Positions 45,190-54,647 of a DNA stretch of 64,000 nucleotides are shown piece after piece (the stretch's first letter is position 1; each line of letters opens with the position of its first letter). The notes beneath the pieces are model-generated. The model was not told where the DNA came from, did not search any database, and saw only the letters and a program-made list of their open reading frames with translations. The stretch covers positions 1,240,001-1,304,000 of the forward strand of contig NZ_JAKVTV010000001.1 in NCBI RefSeq assembly GCF_022489035.1, written 5' to 3'. A program made the position numbers and the translations under genes. This DNA is from Christiangramia lutea (GTDB taxonomy: Bacteria; Bacteroidota; Bacteroidia; Flavobacteriales; Flavobacteriaceae).

Positions 45190-46164
45190 ATGCTTTCCAT
45201 TTCCCAGTACAGAGAAGCAATTATAGACTACCTGCACGAAAAAATCAAGGTAAAAGAACCTGCAAATTTGTATGAACCAATGGTTTATATACTTGAACAA
45301 GGTGGAAAAAGACTTAGGCCTGTCCTGGTTCTTATGGCTACAGAAATTTTTGACTGCAATTATAAAAAAGCTTTGGATGCCGCTCTGGCCATCGAGATCT
45401 TCCATAATTTTTCTCTGGTGCATGATGATATTATGGATGACGCCCCAATTAGAAGGGGTAAGGAAACAGTGCATGAAAAATGGGATATAAATACCGGGAT
45501 ATTATCCGGGGATGCGATGCTGATTAATGCTTACCAGCTTTTTGAAAATTACGAGGGAGATACTTTTAAAGAGCTTTCCAAGCTTTTCACCAAAACGGCG
45601 ATACAGGTTTGCGAGGGGCAGCAATACGATATAGATTTTGAGACCAGGGATAACGTTAGTATAGAGGATTATCTATTGATGATCGAATATAAAACTGCAG
45701 TATTGGTTGGTGCCTCACTTCAAATGGGGGCCATCGTTGCCGGTACTTCCCAGGAATGCAGAGATGCGATCTATCAATATGGAAGGTTGCTTGGAATTGC
45801 TTTTCAGCTTCAGGATGATTACCTGGATGCTTTTGGGGATCCTGAGACGTTTGGGAAGCAACCTGGTGGTGATATCATTGAAAATAAAAAGACCTTTCTT
45901 TATTTGAAAACCTTAGAGCTTGCTGATAGGAGTGAGGCTTTACAGCTTGAACATTTATATACCATTTCTCCAGCCGCTAATTCAGGAAAGATAGAAGCGG
46001 TAAAAGCCCTTTTCGAATCTAGCGGTGCGGCCGAACTTACAAGAAAGGAAATAGAAAGTTATACCGATAAAGCTTTTAAAATTCTAGACAGGATAGAATT
46101 GACCGAAGAGAAGAAGGAACCGCTTCGTAGTTTTGGAAAAATACTGATGGACCGACAGGTTTAA
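45190..46164 (+). CDS. Trans-polyprenyl diphosphate synthase
   Basis: A 324-residue all-helical prenyltransferase. GGKRLRPVLV is the substrate-binding block. The first Asp-rich motif is VHDDIMDDAPIRRG and the second QLQDDYLDAFGDPETFGK; both are complete. It condenses IPP with allylic diphosphates. Whether the product is C20 or the longer chain for menaquinone cannot be told by eye; a GGPP-type role would feed the GGGP synthase at 63161-63877. Single gene, divergent from the TetR operon. Confidence 0.92.
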   Translation: MLSISQYREAIIDYLHEKIKVKEPANLYEPMVYILEQGGKRLRPVLVLMATEIFDCNYKKALDAALAIEIFHNFSLVHDDIMDDAPIRRGKETVHEKWDINTGILSGDAMLINAYQLFENYEGDTFKELSKLFTKTAIQVCEGQQYDIDFETRDNVSIEDYLLMIEYKTAVLVGASLQMGAIVAGTSQECRDAIYQYGRLLGIAFQLQDDYLDAFGDPETFGKQPGGDIIENKKTFLYLKTLELADRSEALQLEHLYTISPAANSGKIEAVKALFESSGAAELTRKEIESYTDKAFKILDRIELTEEKKEPLRSFGKILMDRQV

Positions 46165-46290
46165 AAAAATTTTTCTAAAAAATTTATCCCATCTAACTTG
46201 CAGAAATGCGAGTTTCAGGCGATTGTTAAAATTCCTATAATCCAATAGAGAATTATCATAATGCCTGCAAGCTGTTTTTTTTAAAAATTG

Positions 46291-46298
46291 TATTTTTG
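46291..46298 (+). promoter_or_regulatory. Candidate -7 box of sucA
   Basis: TATTTTTG fits TAnnTTTG and lies 40 bp before the chosen sucA ATG (46339). This supports the shorter start over the ATG-like codon at 46288. The -33 box is unclear. Confidence 0.4.
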
Positions 46299-46338
46299 CT
46301 ATGTTTTTTATAACAAAAGAAACATTTGTTTCAATTCT

Positions 46339-49119
46339 ATGGATAGATTTTCATTTCTAAATGCTGCTCATACTGCATATTTCGCAGAACTTTACGATCA
46401 ATATCTAAAATATCCCGATAGCGTGGAGCCCAGTTGGAGGGCTTTTTTCCAGGGATTCGACTTTGGGATGCAACAAGATGGCATTTCAGAGGAAGTATTA
46501 AGTGAAGCTCCTGTAAATTTTGCTGAAGGAGAGATACCAACCCATGTGGTAAAAGAATTCCAGGTGATCAGGTTGATCGACGGTTATCGCACCAGAGGGC
46601 ATTTATTCACAAAGACCAACCCGGTAAGGGAACGAAGAAAATATTCACCCACCCTCGATATTAGCAATTTCGGTTTAGAGGAGAGCGATCTTCAAACTAC
46701 TTTCAATGCTGGTGATATTATAGGGATTGGTCCTACCACTCTAAAAGAGATCATTAGGCATCTTGAAAATATCTATTGCGAATCGATTGGGATCGAGTAT
46801 ATGTATATTCGAAAGCCTGAAGAGATCGAATGGATCCAGGAAAAGCTTAATGTGAATGAAAATCATCCAAAATTCGATGAGACACAGAAAAAGCAAATTT
46901 TAAAGAAACTGAATGAAGCGGTTTCTTTCGAAAGCTTTCTACACACAAAATATGTAGGTCAGAAACGTTTTTCACTTGAAGGAGGAGAAAGTTTAATCCC
47001 CGCCCTGGATGCGCTTATAGAAAAAGCAGCGGAACTTGGAGTGAAGGATTTTGTAATGGGAATGGCCCACCGTGGTAGATTGAATACACTTACCAATATC
47101 TTCGGGAAGAATGCTAAAGATATCTTTAGTGAATTCGACGGGAAGGATTATGAACAGGATATTTTTGATGGAGATGTTAAATATCACCTTGGCTGGACTT
47201 CCTGCCGAACTACCGATAATGGTAATGAAATAAATATAAATATCGCTCCCAACCCTTCTCACCTGGAAACAGTAGGAGCAGTGGTTGAAGGGATCACCCG
47301 GGCGAAGCAGGATCGTCATTTTGATCGAGACAATTCCAAAGTGCTGCCTATACTTGTTCATGGTGATGCGGCGATCGCAGGTCAGGGACTGGTATATGAA
47401 ATAGTTCAGATGGCCCAGCTGGAAGGATATCAAACCGGCGGGACTATTCATATTGTAGTAAATAACCAGATTGGTTTTACTACAAATTATCTGGATGCAA
47501 GAAGTTCAACTTACTGTACAGATGTAGGGAAGGTCACTCTTTCTCCCGTACTACATGTGAATGCCGATGATGCCGAAGCGGTGGTTCATGCTATTCTTTT
47601 TGCATTAGACTTCAGGATGAAATTCAAAAGGGATGTGTTTATAGATCTTCTTGGTTATAGAAAGTACGGACATAACGAAGGGGATGAGCCAAGATTTACT
47701 CAGCCTAAATTATACAAGGCGATCGCCAAGCATGAAAATGCACGTGATATCTATTTTGAAAAGCTGAAAAAAGAAGGGGTGGCAGATGATGCTTACCTTA
47801 AAAAGTTAGAAGATACCTATAAAGCGGCATTAGAAGAAAAGCTGGAAGATTCTAGAAAAGAAGAGACTACCAGAATCACTCCTTTTATGCAGGATGAGTG
47901 GGAAGGATTCGAGAATGTCCAGGAAGATGAAATGATGAAAGAGATCGATACTACTTTCGATCTTGAGAAATTGGATGAGGTTGCCGAGGCAGTCTCTAAG
48001 CTTCCTGAAGACAAAAAGTTTATGAGAAAGATCAAAAAGCTCGTAGACAACAGGAAGAAAATGTACTTTGAAGACAATAAGCTGGACTGGGCCATGGCCG
48101 AGCATCTTGCTTATGGATCCTTGATGCGCGAAGGTTACAATGTTAGGCTTACCGGGCAGGATAGTGAGCGTGGTACTTTCTCACACCGCCATGCCGTTGT
48201 AAAAGTAGAAGATAGTGAAGAAGAAATTATTCTTCATAATAATATAAATGGCAGGGAAGGAGATTTCTTTATTTATAATTCCCTGCTATCAGAATATGGG
48301 GTTGTAGGTTTCGATTATGGTTATTCCATGGCTAGCCCTACTACTCTGGCCATCTGGGAAGCCCAGTTCGGGGACTTCGTAAATGGAGCCCAGATCATGA
48401 TAGATCAGTATATTTCTGCCGCAGAAGATAAATGGAAATTGCAAAATGGTTTGGTGATGTTATTGCCGCATGGTTATGAAGGCCAGGGTGCAGAGCACTC
48501 ATCGGCTAGAATGGAGCGTTTCCTTCAGCTTTGCGCTAAGGATAATATGTACGTAGCAGATGTTACGACGCCTGCTAATATGTTTCATATCCTTAGAAGG
48601 CAGATGAAAGCTAAATTTAGAAAACCTTTGATCATCTTTACACCAAAGAGTCTTCTTCGTCATCCTAAAGTGATCTCAACGAAAGAAGAATTCGCTAAGG
48701 GAAGTTTCCAGACGATTATAGATGATGCTGAGGCGAAAGTAGAAAAAGTGAAAACCCTGGTATTCTGCACGGGTAAATTCTACTACGATCTTCTGAAGCA
48801 TAAAGAAGAGAATGAAAGAGATGATGTGGCCCTGGTTAGAATTGAACAATTATTTCCATTACCTACTTCAAAAATGAAGGAATTAATGGAGAAATATAAA
48901 AATGCAGACGATATAGTTTGGGCACAGGAAGAGCCTCGTAATATGGGAGCGTACGCTCATTTATTACTGCACTTTGAAGAAGCGCGCAAATTCAGGGTTT
49001 GCAGCCGTAAATTCTACGGTTCTCCTGCTGCCGGTAGTGCTGTTCGATTCAAAAAACGCCACGAACGCGTGATCAACAGTGTTTTTGATAAGAATTTAAA
49101 CGAAGAAGAAAATAATTAA
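46339..49119 (+). CDS. sucA: 2-oxoglutarate dehydrogenase E1 component
   Basis: 926 residues from the ATG at 46339, chosen because MDRFSFLNAAHTAYFAELYDQYL is the usual E1o N-terminus (SucB-binding segment plus W-R-A-F-F). An upstream ATG at 46288 would overlap the promoter. ThDP-binding features include GMAHRGRLN, VHGDAAIAGQG and VVNNQIGFTTN. The C-terminal half has HGYEGQGAEHSSARMERFLQL and PKSLLRHP. It catalyses the decarboxylation step of the TCA-cycle complex and precedes sucB by 44 bp. Confidence 0.96.
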   Translation: MDRFSFLNAAHTAYFAELYDQYLKYPDSVEPSWRAFFQGFDFGMQQDGISEEVLSEAPVNFAEGEIPTHVVKEFQVIRLIDGYRTRGHLFTKTNPVRERRKYSPTLDISNFGLEESDLQTTFNAGDIIGIGPTTLKEIIRHLENIYCESIGIEYMYIRKPEEIEWIQEKLNVNENHPKFDETQKKQILKKLNEAVSFESFLHTKYVGQKRFSLEGGESLIPALDALIEKAAELGVKDFVMGMAHRGRLNTLTNIFGKNAKDIFSEFDGKDYEQDIFDGDVKYHLGWTSCRTTDNGNEININIAPNPSHLETVGAVVEGITRAKQDRHFDRDNSKVLPILVHGDAAIAGQGLVYEIVQMAQLEGYQTGGTIHIVVNNQIGFTTNYLDARSSTYCTDVGKVTLSPVLHVNADDAEAVVHAILFALDFRMKFKRDVFIDLLGYRKYGHNEGDEPRFTQPKLYKAIAKHENARDIYFEKLKKEGVADDAYLKKLEDTYKAALEEKLEDSRKEETTRITPFMQDEWEGFENVQEDEMMKEIDTTFDLEKLDEVAEAVSKLPEDKKFMRKIKKLVDNRKKMYFEDNKLDWAMAEHLAYGSLMREGYNVRLTGQDSERGTFSHRHAVVKVEDSEEEIILHNNINGREGDFFIYNSLLSEYGVVGFDYGYSMASPTTLAIWEAQFGDFVNGAQIMIDQYISAAEDKWKLQNGLVMLLPHGYEGQGAEHSSARMERFLQLCAKDNMYVADVTTPANMFHILRRQMKAKFRKPLIIFTPKSLLRHPKVISTKEEFAKGSFQTIIDDAEAKVEKVKTLVFCTGKFYYDLLKHKEENERDDVALVRIEQLFPLPTSKMKELMEKYKNADDIVWAQEEPRNMGAYAHLLLHFEEARKFRVCSRKFYGSPAAGSAVRFKKRHERVINSVFDKNLNEEENN

Positions 49120-49163
49120 GAATCAATTTCCTGAAATTTCGGGAACCAAAATAGATAACAATC

Positions 49164-50435
49164 ATGGCCTTAGAAATGAAAGTTCCTTCACCCGGGGAAT
49201 CCATCACTGAAGTTGAAATAGCCCAGTGGCTGGTAGAAGACGGGGATTACGTTGAAAAAGATCAGGCAGTTGCCGAAGTAGATAGCGATAAAGCTACGCT
49301 TGAACTTCCGGCTGAAGCCAGTGGTATCATCACTCTAAAGGCTGAAGAAGGTGATGTGGTTGAAGTAGGAGAAGTGGTTTGCTTAATCGACACCGAAGCT
49401 GAAAAGCCAGGTGGAGATTCAGACGACAAATCTGCCGAGCAGGAAGAAAAGGAACGTCAGGAAGCAAAAGAAGACAAGAAAGACAGCGATAAAGCTGAAG
49501 CGAAAACTGAAGAACCTTCAAAATCAAGTACTCCTTCTCAAAAACAGGATGATACTTATGCCACCGGGAGTCCTTCCCCTGCAGCGAAGAAGATACTTGA
49601 TGAAAAAGGTATCGATTCTAAAGACGTAAAAGGTTCTGGAAAGGATGGTCGCATTACTAAAGAAGATGCGGTAGAGGCTAAAGCTTCTATGGGATCTCCG
49701 GGAACCGGTTCGAGGGGAGAAGAGAAGAAGAAAATGTCTATGTTCCGTCGTAAGCTGGCAGAACGTTTGGTTAGTGCCAAGAATGACACTGCGATGTTAA
49801 CTACTTTTAACGAGGTAGATATGTCTCCTATCTTTGAATTAAGAAAGAAATACAAAGAGGAATTTAAAGACAAGCATGGGGTAAGCCTTGGTTTCATGTC
49901 TTTCTTCACTTTAGCTGTAATTCGTGCTTTAGACGAATATCCTGCAGTAAACTCCATGATCGATGGAGACTACCAGGTGAGCTATGATTATAAAGATATT
50001 AGTATTGCCGTTTCCGGACCTAAAGGTCTTACTGTTCCTGTAATAAGGAATGCTGAAAATTTAAGTTTCCGCGGGGTAGAGGCAGAAGTTAAGCGTCTTG
50101 CCCTGAGAGCTCGTGACGGAAAGATCACAGTAGATGAAATGACCGGTGGAACCTTTACGATCACCAATGGAGGTGTATTTGGTTCAATGTTATCAACTCC
50201 AATTATCAATCCTCCTCAAAGTGCGATCCTGGGTATGCACAATATCGTGGAAAGACCGGTCGCTATTGATGGTCATGTAGAGATTAGGCCCATCATGTAT
50301 GTGGCCCTGTCTTATGATCACAGGATTATTGATGGTAAAGAGTCTGTTGGATTCCTTGTGGCTGTAAAAGAAGCTCTGGAAAATCCTGAAGAACTATTAA
50401 TGGATAATGATGTGAAAAGAGCTCTGGAACTATAG
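49164..50435 (+). CDS. sucB: Dihydrolipoyllysine succinyltransferase (E2 of 2-oxoglutarate dehydrogenase)
   Basis: A 423-residue protein with one lipoyl domain (lipoyl Lys in [11 protein letters not shown] near residue 43) and a charged flexible linker (about 85-135). The peripheral-subunit-binding domain ([20 protein letters not shown]) and catalytic acyltransferase core follow, ending [15 protein letters not shown] with the active-site His. It is the second gene of the sucAB operon; E3 (lpd) is not here. A terminator follows. Confidence 0.96.
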   Translation: MALEMKVPSPGESITEVEIAQWLVEDGDYVEKDQAVAEVDSDKATLELPAEASGIITLKAEEGDVVEVGEVVCLIDTEAEKPGGDSDDKSAEQEEKERQEAKEDKKDSDKAEAKTEEPSKSSTPSQKQDDTYATGSPSPAAKKILDEKGIDSKDVKGSGKDGRITKEDAVEAKASMGSPGTGSRGEEKKKMSMFRRKLAERLVSAKNDTAMLTTFNEVDMSPIFELRKKYKEEFKDKHGVSLGFMSFFTLAVIRALDEYPAVNSMIDGDYQVSYDYKDISIAVSGPKGLTVPVIRNAENLSFRGVEAEVKRLALRARDGKITVDEMTGGTFTITNGGVFGSMLSTPIINPPQSAILGMHNIVERPVAIDGHVEIRPIMYVALSYDHRIIDGKESVGFLVAVKEALENPEELLMDNDVKRALEL

Positions 50436-50456
50436 AGCGATCATAGATAAGCAAAT

Positions 50457-50489
50457 AAAAAAGGGTCTGCAGAAGCGGACCCTTTTTTT
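50457..50489 (+). terminator. Terminator of sucAB
   Basis: AAAAAAGGGTCTGC-AGAA-GCGGACCCTTTTTT, with one T-G wobble in the stem. Confidence 0.87.
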
Positions 50490-50502
50490 ATTCTAACAAA
50501 AA

Positions 50503-50616
50503 TTAAAACAAAACTAACAAACGAGTAACGTTCAAAGCTAATGTTGCCACAACCAGAATGGCTAGGATTACAAAGAAAAATTGTGATATGACTTTAGCTT
50601 TGATGATATCTTTCAT
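50503..50616 (-). CDS. 37-residue single-span membrane peptide
   Basis: An ATG-to-TAA frame of 38 codons. The peptide starts MKDIIKAKVISQ (amphipathic, basic), has a hydrophobic helix FFFVILAILVVATLALNV and ends TRLLVLF. The positive-inside charge pattern and compact size are typical of small bacterial membrane proteins. It lies between the sucAB terminator and the retropepsin-like gene's stop. No family recognised. Confidence 0.5.
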   Translation of the reverse strand: MKDIIKAKVISQFFFVILAILVVATLALNVTRLLVLF

Positions 50617-50675
50617 TATTAAAACCTTCTCAAAACTAGATTTTAATATCATATCAGTCAAAGGGGATTTTTCCC

Positions 50676-51110
50676 TTATTTAAGATATAAGGCTTTATTT
50701 TTATAGTCTATGATGGCTTTTCCTTTTTTCAGAATATCTGCGCCAATGATCCCATGTACTTTTTCAGCTTTGTGATTTACAAGGGCTTCATTCACATGTT
50801 TGAGATCGAAAAGCACCAGGTCTACCTTTTTCTTTTTCCAGCCTTTTATCTCAATACGATTCTTCTGGGAGATCTGGGTAAGCATGTTGGTGGCTCCCGC
50901 GCCTGCTGCTTTTATATCGCTGTCTTCTGGAAGCAGGTCAAAATGTTCAATAGCTTCCTTTCCCACACATGTACTGGAGGCACCGGTATCCAGGATAAAA
51001 TTCCCTTCAATATTATTGATTTTTGCGACCACCTCGAGATGGTTGGTCTTGGTGTATTTCATCTTGATACGATGGTATCCTTTTCCTTCTAATAGCTTCC
51101 TTAAAGACAT
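50676..51110 (-). CDS. Retropepsin-like aspartic protease
   Basis: A 144-residue protein with the aspartyl-protease signature FILDTGASSTCVGKEA (Asp41) and a flap/second hydrophobic-hydrophobic-Gly segment VHGIIGADIL near residue 120. It is a single-domain protein that would act as a homodimer like retropepsins. No signal peptide is clear. Physiological substrate unknown. 37 bp downstream of the dnaE2-like gene on the same strand. Confidence 0.87.
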   Translation of the reverse strand: MSLRKLLEGKGYHRIKMKYTKTNHLEVVAKINNIEGNFILDTGASSTCVGKEAIEHFDLLPEDSDIKAAGAGATNMLTQISQKNRIEIKGWKKKKVDLVLFDLKHVNEALVNHKAEKVHGIIGADILKKGKAIIDYKNKALYLK

Positions 51111-51147
51111 TCTTTTTTTTACAAATATATGATTTCAATATTTTGAA

Positions 51148-54132
51148 CTAGGAGTTCAGGTTTACTTTAAAACCGGTTTCCACCAATCTAGGATCAGTTT
51201 GCGTGGTTTGCCTTGAAATCCATTTTATTTCTATTGAAATATAGCCAAGGTCATGCATCACTTTTCCATAGCATTTATAAATACCTCTACTTCTCAGTGG
51301 GTATTTTTCTGCCACCTGCGGAAAAATGACCACGTCGAAAATATCTCCGTCAATGTCATAGAAAGTACCAAAATACATGTATTTCCCGTTAGAAGTCCCC
51401 GTTTTTCTTGAGTTTATCAGGTTACCGTAGATCTCGATCTCTTTACCAATATGGTCTTTCAGCTCTTTTGCCGTAACCGAATTCTCCAGAGGTTCTTTTA
51501 GAAGATCGAAGTGACTGCATAGTGGAAATCCCAGTAATTCCATCTGGTCATAAGCCTCTATAAGATTGGAGAATTCAAATTCCGGAAGTTCAAAATCACG
51601 GTGCTGAGGTTTGAACAATAAGGCCTGATTACTCTTCGGTTTTGATTTATTCAGCTTGAAATATGCTTTCCAGAGAAGCTCATGTTTATCGATACCTGTA
51701 AACCTGAAAGCATTTATTTTGAGTAAAAGACTTATCTGTTCTATGGAAATATAGATGCGATCTATAAAATCATCCAGGGATTTAAAGGGACCAAAGAATT
51801 GACGGTTTTCCAGGATCTGCTGAATAGTTTTAGCTTCCAGCTCTTTAATATAGCCGAAGCCAAGGTAAATATCCTTTCCGAGGATGGTGTTGGGATGATC
51901 GCTTTTATTGATACATGGGGCATGTATTCTACCACCGCACCTTCTTATTTCCTGGATATAGGTTTGCAGATCATAAAAACCGCCTCCATTGTTGATCGCT
52001 GCCACCATGAATTCTAGTGGAAAATACTTTTTAAGATATAAACTCTGATAGCTTTCCACAGCATAGGAAGCCGAATGACCTTTTGGAAAGGCATATCCCG
52101 CGAAGGAGGAGATCTGCTCCCAGACTTCGTTGGTGATCTCATTGCTGTATCCCCGTTCCCTGCAATTTTGCCTGAAAGTTTCTTCGATCTTTTCCATCTG
52201 GCCTCTGGAAGTCTTTTTACCACTCATTCCCCGGCGAAGCACATCGGCGTCATCCAGATCCAGGCCGGCGAACATATGGGCTACTTTCATCACATCCTCC
52301 TGGTATACCATTACCCCATATGTCTCCGGCATGATCTCAAGCAGTACGGGGTGTGCATTTTTCCTGAGAGACGGATCCCGATGCCGCCGAATGAACTCTT
52401 CTTTCATTCCCGCGCTGGAAACCCCCGGTCTTATTACCGAACTTGCCGCGACCAGGTTCATATAATTATCGGTTTGCAGTCTGGTAAGCAGGCCTCGCAT
52501 GGCCGGGGACTCCACATAAAAAACACCCATACAGTCTCCTACTTTTAAAAGATCATTGATGGCTGCGTCTTCTTTAAAGATCTTTACGTTTTCGAGGTTT
52601 TTAATTTCAGCTTCCGGCTGGTTCTGTTTTATAATTTCAATCGCATCTGTGATCTTTGAAAGACCTCGCTGAGCCAGGATGTCAAATTTATGAATACCGG
52701 CATCTTCAGCGATATTCATATCTATTTGTATGGTTCTAAAACCTTTTGGCGGTAGAAAAGTTCCGGCATAATTGTAAACAGAATTATTCAGGATCAGAAT
52801 TCCGCCGGAATGAACGCTTAAATAATTAGGGAAACCGTCGATGAGCCTGCTGTACCTTAAGACCAGTTTTTCCAGGTGATCCAGTTCCCTATAGTTATAA
52901 AATCCTGCTGAGAGCTTATCGATATTCTCTTTGGGAAGACCGAAAACCTTTCCAAGTTCACGTACTACAGCCCTGCTTTTAAAGGTTACATAAGTTCCCA
53001 TCAAAGCAGTGTGTTTGTAGGTCCTGAAAATATAATCGGTGACATCATTACGGTCTTTCCAGGAAAAGTCGATATCGAAATCTGGTGGTGAGCTACGGTT
53101 GGGATTTATAAAGCGTTCGAAGTAGAGATCAAGCTCAATAGGATCTACATTGGTGATGCCCAGAATATATGCAACGATCGAGTTTGCCCCGCTACCACGA
53201 CCGATAAATGGATAATTTTTTGACCGGGCATAATTCACAATATCCAGGTTTATAAGAAAATAAGAGACGAAACCTAGATTTATGATAGTGTCCAGCTCCT
53301 TTTTCATCCTTTGAAGGATTTTTTCATTTTGCTCCGGATACCTTTCCGGCAACTTCTTATAGCAAAGATCAATAAGCTTTTCTTTGTCTTTCTGCTCACT
53401 ATTTCCAGCTATCTGGAGATTCTGGTTCTGTCCTTTCCCGAATTCAAAATCAATATTGCAACTATCTGCAATTTTTTTAGTGTTTTCAATTATGTGTGGA
53501 AAATCTTCGAATTCCTTCAGAAGCTTTTCCATTGGAAGCATCTGGTGAGAAAAAGAGCCCTGTTCGCTTTCCGGAAGTTTACTGAGTAATGTATTATTGT
53601 CTATGGCCCGCAACAGCCGGTGAGCATTATAGTCTTTTTTGTTTCGGAAGCTGACTGTTTGCAGCACGATCAGTTTATCTTCCAGCTTTCGGTATGCTGA
53701 AAACTTTAATTTCCGGAGGCTTTCTATAGAAACTCCTATAAATTCATTTTCCCTGAAACGGGTCTTTTTTAGAGCTGCTATTTTTTCAAAGGGATAGATT
53801 ATAAAACAGTCGGGGAGAAGAGGGGCTTCAAATTCAAATTCTTTTTTAGCATGTAAATGTTCCGAAAGATGTTCGTTTAACTGACGGAACCCTTCATTAC
53901 TTCTGGCGATACCTACATATTGCTGATCTGCTCCATTTCTGAAATCGATCCCTACCAGTGGTTTCAGTTCTGTTTTTTTATTTGTCTTAATGAATTCAAG
54001 GCAGGCAGAAGTATTGTTAATATCGGTAACCGCGAGTTGTCGTACACCATTTTCTTTTGCGAGTTTACATAATTCTTCCACCGACATCGCGCCGTATCGT
54101 AAAGAGTAATATGTGTGACAGTTTAAAAACAA
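51148..54132 (-). CDS. Error-prone DNA polymerase III alpha subunit (DnaE2-like)
   Basis: A 994-residue C-family polymerase. N-terminal PHP domain (FLNCHTYYSLRYGAMSVEEL) followed by the palm with FIGRGSGANSIVAYILGI and the catalytic pair in PPDFDIDFSW. The third Asp is in HKFDILAQRGLSKI. The fingers contain GVMVYQEDVMKVAHMFAG and an OB fold lies near the end (GTSNGKYMYFGTFYDIDGDIFDVVIF). It is shorter than replicative DnaE (about 1,150), fitting the DnaE2 type used in translesion synthesis. Same strand as dinB, separated from it by a 515-bp repeat block. Confidence 0.88.
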   Translation of the reverse strand: MFLNCHTYYSLRYGAMSVEELCKLAKENGVRQLAVTDINNTSACLEFIKTNKKTELKPLVGIDFRNGADQQYVGIARSNEGFRQLNEHLSEHLHAKKEFEFEAPLLPDCFIIYPFEKIAALKKTRFRENEFIGVSIESLRKLKFSAYRKLEDKLIVLQTVSFRNKKDYNAHRLLRAIDNNTLLSKLPESEQGSFSHQMLPMEKLLKEFEDFPHIIENTKKIADSCNIDFEFGKGQNQNLQIAGNSEQKDKEKLIDLCYKKLPERYPEQNEKILQRMKKELDTIINLGFVSYFLINLDIVNYARSKNYPFIGRGSGANSIVAYILGITNVDPIELDLYFERFINPNRSSPPDFDIDFSWKDRNDVTDYIFRTYKHTALMGTYVTFKSRAVVRELGKVFGLPKENIDKLSAGFYNYRELDHLEKLVLRYSRLIDGFPNYLSVHSGGILILNNSVYNYAGTFLPPKGFRTIQIDMNIAEDAGIHKFDILAQRGLSKITDAIEIIKQNQPEAEIKNLENVKIFKEDAAINDLLKVGDCMGVFYVESPAMRGLLTRLQTDNYMNLVAASSVIRPGVSSAGMKEEFIRRHRDPSLRKNAHPVLLEIMPETYGVMVYQEDVMKVAHMFAGLDLDDADVLRRGMSGKKTSRGQMEKIEETFRQNCRERGYSNEITNEVWEQISSFAGYAFPKGHSASYAVESYQSLYLKKYFPLEFMVAAINNGGGFYDLQTYIQEIRRCGGRIHAPCINKSDHPNTILGKDIYLGFGYIKELEAKTIQQILENRQFFGPFKSLDDFIDRIYISIEQISLLLKINAFRFTGIDKHELLWKAYFKLNKSKPKSNQALLFKPQHRDFELPEFEFSNLIEAYDQMELLGFPLCSHFDLLKEPLENSVTAKELKDHIGKEIEIYGNLINSRKTGTSNGKYMYFGTFYDIDGDIFDVVIFPQVAEKYPLRSRGIYKCYGKVMHDLGYISIEIKWISRQTTQTDPRLVETGFKVNLNS

Positions 54133-54215
54133 TTCGGTTCTCAGTTTCCAGTTTTCAGTCTCAGTGGACAGTTATTCAGTTGTGGTGAGCTCGCAGTAAC
54201 ATTCATGTGTTACCT

Positions 54216-54276
54216 CGTCATGCTGAACTTGTTTCAGCATCTTTTTTATAGACCCTGAAACGAGTTCAGGGTGACG
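54216..54276. repeat. Interspersed palindromic repeat (copy 2)
   Basis: Begins CGTCATGCTGAACTTGTTTC and ends with the near-reverse-complement CTGAAACGAGTTCAGGGTGA. An imperfect inverted repeat with a short A/T loop. Confidence 0.8.
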
Positions 54277-54326
54277 AACTCTGTTGTGAGCAGAGTTGAA
54301 GCCTCTACCGGAGATCTTTCTTGAAT

Positions 54327-54390
54327 CATTTCGACCGAAGGGAGAAATCTGAAAGAGATTTCTCAGTCGCTTTGCTTCTTCGAAATGACT
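54327..54390. repeat. Second-family hairpin repeat
   Basis: CATTTCGACCGAAGGGAGAA at one end and TTCGAAATGA at the other, with GAGAAATCT/AGATTTCTC arms in the middle. Looks like a common flavobacterial interspersed repeat. Confidence 0.65.
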
Positions 54391-54485
54391 TGGTGTTTAA
54401 CATTCATCTTTAATAGAGTGAAGCGATATTACATTTTCGTTTTGAGGTTCTTCGTTTCATTCACAGTAACTTTATTGTTTATTAC

Positions 54486-54544
54486 CGTCATGCTGAGCGC
54501 AGTCGAAGCATCTGTTGAGACCCTGAAACAAGTTCAGGGTGACG
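54486..54544. repeat. Interspersed palindromic repeat (copy 3)
   Basis: Starts CGTCATGCTGAGCGCAGTCG and ends CTGAAACAAGTTCAGGGTGA. The right arm matches copies 1 and 2, the left arm is a variant. Confidence 0.75.
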
Positions 54545-54647
54545 TTGCTTTTTTTAAGTCTGATCATTGTCTCGTCATGGCAAGGCTGAATTTTCGGAGA
54601 ATCAATTTTAAAGTCTAACATCTCATATTCTCAATTCTAACATCTAT

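Larger units (their letters stand above)
54133..54647. repeat. 515-bp gene-free block of interspersed repeats between dinB and dnaE2
   Basis: No convincing gene lies here. It contains two palindromic units (54216-54276, 54486-54544) of the family also found at 25920-25974, and one hairpin unit of another family (54327-54390). The remainder is low-complexity CAGT-rich sequence at 54140-54180. Confidence 0.75.

Noticed and set aside
47817-48105. Long reverse-strand ORFs inside sucA
   Set aside because: They are antisense shadows with low-complexity Ser/Phe-rich translations over a conserved gene.
54385-54618. A 77-residue ORF between dinB and dnaE2
   Set aside because: It runs through interspersed repeat copies and has no protein-like features.
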